Positions 58,567 through 64,000 of a DNA stretch of 64,000 nucleotides are shown piece by piece. Numbering within the stretch: the stretch's first letter is position 1; each line of letters begins with the position of its first letter. A program made the translations under genes and the position numbers. Below the pieces are notes generated by a model. The model did no database searches, was not told the origin of the DNA, and saw only the letters and a list, made by a program, of their open reading frames with translations. The stretch covers positions 792,110-856,109 of the forward strand of contig NZ_JACHXZ010000001.1 in NCBI RefSeq assembly GCF_014192475.1, given 5' to 3'. Source of the stretch: Simiduia aestuariiviva (GTDB lineage Bacteria; Pseudomonadota; Gammaproteobacteria; Pseudomonadales; Cellvibrionaceae).

Positions 58567-58896
58567 GTGAGTCTTGCGGCAATATTGCATCTGGTGCTGC
58601 ACATCGTGGTGCCCCTGCTGCTGGCCCTGATGGTTGATCGCAAGCGCTGGTGGCGGCTGTGGTTGGTGATGATGTTGACCATGGCTGTTGACCTAGACCA
58701 CTTGCTGGCGGTGCCCCTCTACGACCCCGACCGATGCAGCATCGTCGCCCACCCGCTGCACCGTTGGTTTGTGTGGCCGTTGTACGGCTTGTTAGCGCTG
58801 TTGCCCCCGACCCGCTGGTGGGGCGTTGGGCTGTTGATTCACATGGCACTGGATGCCAGTGATTGCGTTCGTCAGCAGGGCTATTTGCCTCTCTAG
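58567..58896 (+). CDS. Small membrane protein, DUF6122-like
   Basis: A 109-residue protein with three hydrophobic segments. MAVDLDHLLAVPLYDPDRC and AHPLHRWFVWPLYG place conserved aspartates and histidines at membrane edges, as in DUF6122 and related metal-dependent membrane hydrolase-like proteins. The start is GTG, six bases after a ggaggt site; the frame opens earlier at 58549. It is divergent from speA and followed by slyD. Confidence 0.75.
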   Translation: MSLAAILHLVLHIVVPLLLALMVDRKRWWRLWLVMMLTMAVDLDHLLAVPLYDPDRCSIVAHPLHRWFVWPLYGLLALLPPTRWWGVGLLIHMALDASDCVRQQGYLPL

Positions 58897-58977
58897 CCCT
58901 GTGCTGATAAGGCTATTGGCTTGCCAAGGCAGAGGTCGGTCGCCATACTTGCGCCCTTTTATACTTGTGAGACACCC

Positions 58978-59472
58978 ATGAAAATCACCCAAGACAAAGT
59001 CGCCAGTTTTCACTATGTCCTGAAGGACGGGGACACCCAGCTGGAAACTTCACGCGATGACGAGCCCGTGCTGTATTTGCATGGCCATCAAAACGTGTTG
59101 CCCGCGATGGAGAAGGGCTTGGAAGGATTGGCCGCGGGCGCCACAGTTTCGCTAACACTGTCGCCAGCAGAGGCCTACGGTGAGCGCCGTGACGGCGCCA
59201 CTCAACGCATTCCCATCAAGCACCTAGTGGATCACGTCAAGTTAAAAAATAAGCTCCGGCCCGGCATGACGGTAGCAATTAACACCGAGCATGGGCCACA
59301 AGATGCCGTGCTGTTAAAGGTGGGTAAATTCAATGTGGATGTGGATGCCAATCATCCCTATGCGGGCAAGACGCTCACCTTCGATTTGGAAGTCATGAGC
59401 GTGCGTGACGCCACTGCCGAAGAGTTGTCTCATGGGCACGCCCACGGCGTGGGTGGTCACCACCACGATTGA
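58978..59472 (+). CDS. slyD: FKBP-type peptidyl-prolyl isomerase SlyD
   Basis: A 164-residue folding catalyst. The FKBP half includes VLPAMEKGLEGLAAG and PAEAYGERRDGATQ, with the SlyD insert-in-flap domain between. The C-terminus is histidine-rich (HGHAHGVGGHHHD), which binds nickel in SlyD and helps hydrogenase assembly in Escherichia coli. The ATG at 58978 is the conserved start. A GC-rich hairpin follows. Confidence 0.93.
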   Translation: MKITQDKVASFHYVLKDGDTQLETSRDDEPVLYLHGHQNVLPAMEKGLEGLAAGATVSLTLSPAEAYGERRDGATQRIPIKHLVDHVKLKNKLRPGMTVAINTEHGPQDAVLLKVGKFNVDVDANHPYAGKTLTFDLEVMSVRDATAEELSHGHAHGVGGHHHD

Positions 59473-59480
59473 GCCCGAAT

Positions 59481-59498
59481 GCCGCGCTTCGGCGCGGC
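59481..59498. terminator. Hairpin between convergent slyD and tsx-like genes
   Basis: gccgcgc-ttcg-gcgcggc is a strong hairpin with a UUCG tetraloop. The T run is only three bases, so it may be a weak or mRNA-stabilising structure. Confidence 0.6.
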
Positions 59499-59508
59499 CT
59501 TTGCGCCG

Positions 59509-60222
59509 TCAAAAGTGCACTTTGATGAGTAGGCTGGCGGTGTTCTGTTGGCTGTCTAAAAATGCGCTGTCTATGCCGTACTTGTTGTACCAATAATCGT
59601 ACTCTAGTCCCAAGTACCAACGCAGCGAGGTATTCAAGCTCCGCTGCATATCCCATTTGATCTGCGGGTTGAAATGCAGGTGCGGCTCGGTTTCCTCTGT
59701 ACTAAAAACCCAATCTATATAGCCATCGATCACCCATTGGCCGTCTGCAAAGGGATAGGCCCAAGACAGGGTAGTTTGCCATCCGTTGCCGCTGTGGTTG
59801 GGCGAATCTCGGTAGTAGACATTGGCCTTTGCGAAGATAAAACCGGGCAATTTAAAATCGGTGCCAACGCCGCCTAAGTAGGCCTCGGTGTCGCCTTTTC
59901 CGCGCTCCCAAGTGAAGGCTGCATACAGCGGCATTGCGCCGTCCATCAGTTTAAACCGTGGAGCAATTTCGCCGTACCAGCTGTTGTCCGCGGCGCTGTC
60001 GGGGAAAGTTTTGTAGTCGATAAAACCAAACAAATCACCCCAATCACCTCGCGCCACCACCTCCATTGTGCCAGTGGCCTGTTGCTCGGGTTCCACCGCG
60101 TAGTTATCGCCGTATAGCAAGCTTAAACTCACGTCAGCAGCTGTAGACGTTGAGGCTAGGGTGATCAATAACGTCGCCGCCAATAGATTTGTCACTGACT
60201 TAGCTGGTTGACTGTATGGCAT
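59509..60222 (-). CDS. Tsx-like nucleoside-specific outer membrane channel
   Basis: A 237-residue outer membrane protein with a signal peptide ending near STSTAADVS. The stretch WGDLFGFIDYKTFPDS and alternating strands, with terminal LLIKVHF, match the Tsx/OmpK channel family that passes nucleosides through the outer membrane. It overlaps the end of the large sensor gene by 23 bp, so the two are translated from the same mRNA. Confidence 0.82.
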   Translation of the reverse strand: MPYSQPAKSVTNLLAATLLITLASTSTAADVSLSLLYGDNYAVEPEQQATGTMEVVARGDWGDLFGFIDYKTFPDSAADNSWYGEIAPRFKLMDGAMPLYAAFTWERGKGDTEAYLGGVGTDFKLPGFIFAKANVYYRDSPNHSGNGWQTTLSWAYPFADGQWVIDGYIDWVFSTEETEPHLHFNPQIKWDMQRSLNTSLRWYLGLEYDYWYNKYGIDSAFLDSQQNTASLLIKVHF

Positions 60223-63200
60223 TTTTTTCCCTCAAAAGCTTCATAAGTTGAGCGTCGGGCATGGGCTTGGCCAGCAGGAAACCCTGGCCGTAGCGACAGC
60301 CACGCTCGCGTAAAAATTCCAATTGTTCCTGTGTTTCAATTCCCTCTGCCACCACATCGATGCCCAGTTTTTCGCCCATACTCAAAATGGTTTCTATGAG
60401 GGTTTCCTGTGTTTTGCTGCGGCCAATGGCCATGACAAAGGAGCGATCAATTTTAAGTTTGTTCACATTAAAACGAGATAGATAGCTGAGCGAAGAGTAG
60501 CCGGTGCCAAAGTCGTCCAACGAAATAGCTAGCCCCTCCCGTTGCAGTTCCGCCAAGAGTTGTTCGGCGTCCAGTCGGTCGTCCACCAATAGCCGCTCAG
60601 TAATTTCTACGGTGACGCGGGTTTTTTGGCTGTGTTCCATGACCATCGCGCGCCAATTGGCAAAGCCCTTTTCCGTTTCATGGAAAAGGCGCGGTGAGAT
60701 ATTGACCGAGACGCCCATGTTTTTGGTTTTGTTGAGAAGGGCCAGACTCTTTCGCAACACCACTAGATCCAATCGGCTAATTAGCCCAGAACTTTCGGCC
60801 ACTGGAATGAACTCAACGGGCGATATGGTTTGGCCATCTGGTCGATGCCAGCGGGCGAGCGCTTCACAGTCGGCGATGGTTTGATCGGCCAAATTAAAGA
60901 TGGGCTGGTAGGCAACCGAAAGCTGGTCTTCTTCGATGGCCTGAACCAGTTCGTTGTAAATCCAATGCTGGCGCTCGGAGTGCTCTTGCATCGCCAAGGT
61001 GAAGAAGCTGGCGTTATTCTTACCGCTTTGCTTGCTGGCATACATGGCTTGGTCGGCATGACTTAGCAGTGTTTCTGTGGTGGTGGCGTCGTCTGGAAAA
61101 ATAGAAATGCCGATGCTCACGCTGGAAAATATTTGGTTGCCGAGCAGCATAAATGCCTGATTCATGGAGCGAATGATTTGCTCGGCAACCTTAAAGGCAT
61201 TTTTATAGTCATCGATATTGGTGAGCAACACCGTGAATTCGTCGCCACCTAAGCGCGCTACGACATCAGACTCGCGAGTGCAGGCCCGCAACCGCGCGGC
61301 GATGGCGCGCAGAAAATCATCGCCGGTGGCGTGACCTAGGCTGTCGTTAATGGATTTGAAGTTGTCCACATCGATAAACAACATGGCAACCTTAGTATTT
61401 TCACGCTTGGCTTTAGTGAGCTCGATGGCCGTTTGTTCGGTAAAAAACCAGCGATTGGGGAGCTGGGTGATGCGGTCCATTGTGGCTTGTTCGCGAATGG
61501 TGTTTTCATTCACTTTTTGGCGAGTGATATCCTGAATGGCTCCAATTAATTCACCGTTGGGCTGTGGGCTAAAAATGACTTTGATCCATTGAATTTGGCC
61601 GTCGGGTATTTCAACCTGAATTTCAGTTTGTTGCCGCTCTTTAGAATCTTGGCATTTGCGCATGACGAATAGCAATTTTAAACCCGCTACGCGACTCAAA
61701 TTGCGTGTCAGGTCATCGGCAGAAAATGGCGTCGGCCGCGGCTCAATGTGCATGATATTAAAGGCTTGGCTACTAATTTCGGTGATTGAATTACCTCCCG
61801 CTATGCGCAGTCCAGCCACTTGGGCCATGTCGCCAATTTCTGTCAATAGCCGTTGATTTTGGCGGATGTTTTCTTCGTACTGTTCGCGTTTATCTTCTTG
61901 TTTTCGCAGCAGTGAGATAAGCAAGGTGAATATTATAAATACCAACAGCGCTAGCGTGCGTATGGCCAATAGCGAGCTTTGCGCCAGTTCGGTATTTTGC
62001 GGCGGCAGGGCGGCGAGTATCCATGAGTCACTGCCAATGTTAATGGGAACCGTCAATGCATTGGGGTGGCTAAAAATGGCTGCATTGCCGTAAAAGACCT
62101 CGCCGAGCGTGCCTTTGCCATCCTTGCCGCGAATCGCAATGTTTGACGTTACGGAGGTGGTTTCTGGAGTCAATAAATGATCGGGATTCAGGCCTGCGCG
62201 CAGCATTAATCTCGGCGCATCAATGGGGGCGGCAACCAGTCCCCAAAATATCTGTTCATTATTTTCTGTGCTGACAAAAACCGGTGCGCGGGCGATAAAG
62301 GCCTTGCCACCTTGAACCAACTCCAGTGGCCCTGCGAGCACCATTTCCCCGCGGTCGCGCACGCGATAGGCCGCCTCGCGCTGCGCGTCATTTTTGCTGT
62401 AGTCCAATTCGAGTGCGGCTTCGTTGCCCTCCAGTGGGTAGACGTAGTCCACCTTCAGGTCCGGTGCCAATGCGATGTTGCGTATGCTGGGGTCTCGTCG
62501 CATCATGGCAGCGGCAAAACGTTTAAAATCTTCCTGCGTAATGTTGGGTTGTGCGCTGATGTGCGTCGCTAAGCCGTGAATGCCGGTGAGGGTATTATTC
62601 AACACGCCTTCAATTTGAGCGCGCATTTGCATGTTGTTTTCAAGCTGATTGATTTTTACCAGCTCGTGCTTTTGGTTGATCAGCCAGCGTTCAACTAGCA
62701 TAGTGCCCAGAATTACGGTTAACGCTAACACCACCAATAGTGGGCGATGGCGCCCGCGCGTGACAAAGTAAAGAATTAGCGCAATACAGAGGCATAGGGC
62801 GGCGATATACGGCAACAGTTGTTTATAGTCTTGCGTATTTTCTTCCGGTTTCCACAATAAATTGTTGACGTTAAGTGGCGTGTGAATAGCGCCGACTTGC
62901 AGCAGCGCGTCAACCACCACTTGCCAGCGAACGGGGTCCGAATATCCGACGGGAACAGCGGGATATTGGATGTAGACCCCGAGTGAATTGGCTAAAAACT
63001 GATTGTAGGCGGCTAAGTTTGACTGCCGTAAATAAGTGCGCGGATATTTGCGCAGCAGGGTGTTGACCAGTTCGTCGGTATGGTCGAGTGCATAGTGCCA
63101 ACCGTCTTGCGATGCCGTCATAAAATCGGCGACGTGTTTTGGTTTGCGTTCAGCAAACTCTGCGCTGGTAAACAAAATATCGCCGTAATAGCGGCGATGA

Positions 63201-63811
63201 AAATTATTCAGCGCCAACTCATTCACCGCAATTTGTCGCGTTTGTGCCTGATATTGAATTTGCGGGCCATAGGCCAAAATCACATCGGCGCGCCCTTCGA
63301 GTAAATCATTTAAATCAATATTGCGCTCAGTGAAGACAATGCTATCGGTATCGATACCGAGCTGGCGCAACAGGGACTGCAATTCATAGTATTGGCTGCT
63401 GCCGCCAATATAGGCGATGCGTTTACCCGTTAAATCTTGCAGCTTGCTTAGCGGGGTGCCTGCCAAACTGAATAGCGATGTGGCGGTTTGCTGAAATATG
63501 GGCGCCAAAATGCGCAGTTTGTCGTTGGCTTGTGGGTGATACAGGAGCTCAATCCCGGCCACGCCAAATTGGGCCTTGCCGTTAAGGACCTGTTCAATGG
63601 GATCGATCGGTGTGCCCTGAGGGCCAAAGCCACTCAATATGTTAACGCGCATATCGTGCTTCGCGTACAGCCCCTTATCCTCTGCAGCGTAATACCCGGC
63701 AAAGCGAAATTCGTGGTCCCACGGCAGTTGCAAATTGATATCGGTATCTGCCCAGCCCAGTAATGGCCAGCAAAGGATAAGGGCGAGTAGGCGAGGTATA
63801 GCTTTGATCAA
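60200..63811 (-). CDS. NMT1-like binding domain fused to CHASE, PAS, GGDEF and EAL domains
   Basis: A 1203-residue membrane sensor. Order: signal peptide; an NMT1/THI5-like periplasmic binding domain (about 25-320) with PWDHEFRFAGYYAAEDKGLY; two membrane helices (about 330-376); a CHASE-type periplasmic domain (about 390-610) with HISAQPNITQEDFKRFAAAM; a third helix; a PAS-like region; GGDEF intact near 854 with I-site RESD; and an EAL domain with EALARW near 981, VNISPRLF, DDFGTGYSSLSYL and KIDRSFV. Both c-di-GMP synthesis and breakdown appear possible. The start is TTG with aggaa nearby. The Tsx-like gene overlaps its end. Confidence 0.9.
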   Translation of the reverse strand: MIKAIPRLLALILCWPLLGWADTDINLQLPWDHEFRFAGYYAAEDKGLYAKHDMRVNILSGFGPQGTPIDPIEQVLNGKAQFGVAGIELLYHPQANDKLRILAPIFQQTATSLFSLAGTPLSKLQDLTGKRIAYIGGSSQYYELQSLLRQLGIDTDSIVFTERNIDLNDLLEGRADVILAYGPQIQYQAQTRQIAVNELALNNFHRRYYGDILFTSAEFAERKPKHVADFMTASQDGWHYALDHTDELVNTLLRKYPRTYLRQSNLAAYNQFLANSLGVYIQYPAVPVGYSDPVRWQVVVDALLQVGAIHTPLNVNNLLWKPEENTQDYKQLLPYIAALCLCIALILYFVTRGRHRPLLVVLALTVILGTMLVERWLINQKHELVKINQLENNMQMRAQIEGVLNNTLTGIHGLATHISAQPNITQEDFKRFAAAMMRRDPSIRNIALAPDLKVDYVYPLEGNEAALELDYSKNDAQREAAYRVRDRGEMVLAGPLELVQGGKAFIARAPVFVSTENNEQIFWGLVAAPIDAPRLMLRAGLNPDHLLTPETTSVTSNIAIRGKDGKGTLGEVFYGNAAIFSHPNALTVPINIGSDSWILAALPPQNTELAQSSLLAIRTLALLVFIIFTLLISLLRKQEDKREQYEENIRQNQRLLTEIGDMAQVAGLRIAGGNSITEISSQAFNIMHIEPRPTPFSADDLTRNLSRVAGLKLLFVMRKCQDSKERQQTEIQVEIPDGQIQWIKVIFSPQPNGELIGAIQDITRQKVNENTIREQATMDRITQLPNRWFFTEQTAIELTKAKRENTKVAMLFIDVDNFKSINDSLGHATGDDFLRAIAARLRACTRESDVVARLGGDEFTVLLTNIDDYKNAFKVAEQIIRSMNQAFMLLGNQIFSSVSIGISIFPDDATTTETLLSHADQAMYASKQSGKNNASFFTLAMQEHSERQHWIYNELVQAIEEDQLSVAYQPIFNLADQTIADCEALARWHRPDGQTISPVEFIPVAESSGLISRLDLVVLRKSLALLNKTKNMGVSVNISPRLFHETEKGFANWRAMVMEHSQKTRVTVEITERLLVDDRLDAEQLLAELQREGLAISLDDFGTGYSSLSYLSRFNVNKLKIDRSFVMAIGRSKTQETLIETILSMGEKLGIDVVAEGIETQEQLEFLRERGCRYGQGFLLAKPMPDAQLMKLLREKNAIQSTS

Positions 63812-64000
63812 CGCGATGATTCCTGGAGGTTTGGGGCCGCAGTCTTGTTTCCTGCATTGAGCCTAGCACACGGGCTGTATTTCGCGCGCCGGACATACGG
63901 CGTCTGTGTTGGTGTCAGCGTCGATGAGCGCCGGTTTTGTGCAGATGCTGTCGGGTCTGTAAAATGGCTATTTTTCTGGTTGCGGTCCCGCTTTGATCCC
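63812..64000. other. Region upstream of the sensor gene, window end
   Basis: No gene I can support. It should contain the promoter of the sensor-tsx-like operon. The window ends here. Confidence 0.4.

Overview
The window is a chromosomal stretch of a gammaproteobacterium, most likely a marine Cellvibrionales or Pseudomonas-like relative. This is inferred from several traits: the metY-rimP-nusA-infB-rbfA-truB-rpsO-pnp order, a Pseudomonas-type NrdB of 415 residues with an Ala/Pro-rich N-terminal extension, a complete Rsx (Rnf-type) complex, a homogentisate pathway, and what looks like a Gac/Rsm regulatory RNA system. Genus cannot be fixed from the sequence alone. No insertion sequence, prophage or CRISPR array was seen.

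Layout. 1-580: a tandem structured repeat, a strong promoter and the initiator tRNA. 709-9814: transcription and translation operon, then rpsO and pnp. 9841-13630: a DTW-domain protein, a MATE transporter, a chalcone isomerase-like protein, a DUF3833 lipoprotein and a YhhN lysoplasmalogenase. 13711-14567: a gene-free stretch that I read as three tandem GGA-rich small RNA genes on the minus strand, each with its own terminator, -10 element and GacA-type upstream palindrome. These look like CsrA/RsmA-sequestering RNAs of the CsrB/RsmY/RsmZ class and are the most interesting item in the window. 14594-17402: a response regulator with a GGDEF domain, a small unknown gene, and nrdB with NrdR and DnaA boxes. 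17540-22187: hmgA, fumarylacetoacetase, maiA and a TraF-like outer membrane protein. 22286-25635: a periplasmic cytochrome cluster with a beta-helix/cytochrome fusion, a MauG-like di-heme protein and a cytochrome c4. 25954-32732: a TetR regulator and rsxABCDGE. 32897-36195: metG and apbC.

36446-46495: mixed housekeeping genes, including rhlE and dbpA (divergent), an M48 protease, two YbjQ proteins, a VIT-family transporter, dcd, lhgO, arfB and a YbaK-type protein. 46806-51670: a polyamine module with a putrescine-type aminotransferase, a GntR regulator, a LuxR-type regulator and a glutamine-synthetase-like ligase; two copies of one palindrome suggest GntR controls itself and the aminotransferase. 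52065-55885: a hypothetical protein, a patatin-like protein, DjlA and a tandem universal stress protein. 55929-58398: acylphosphatase and speA, with duplicated hairpin repeats between them. 58567-63811: a DUF6122-like protein, SlyD, a Tsx-like channel, and a 1203-residue sensor that joins an NMT1-like binding domain to CHASE, PAS-like, GGDEF and EAL domains.

How the parts connect: speA makes agmatine, a route to putrescine, which the aminotransferase and ligase could then consume. Two c-di-GMP proteins and the putative Rsm RNAs suggest post-transcriptional and second-messenger control of lifestyle. The RNA, operator and operon conclusions are inferences from sequence pattern and were not tested by any search.
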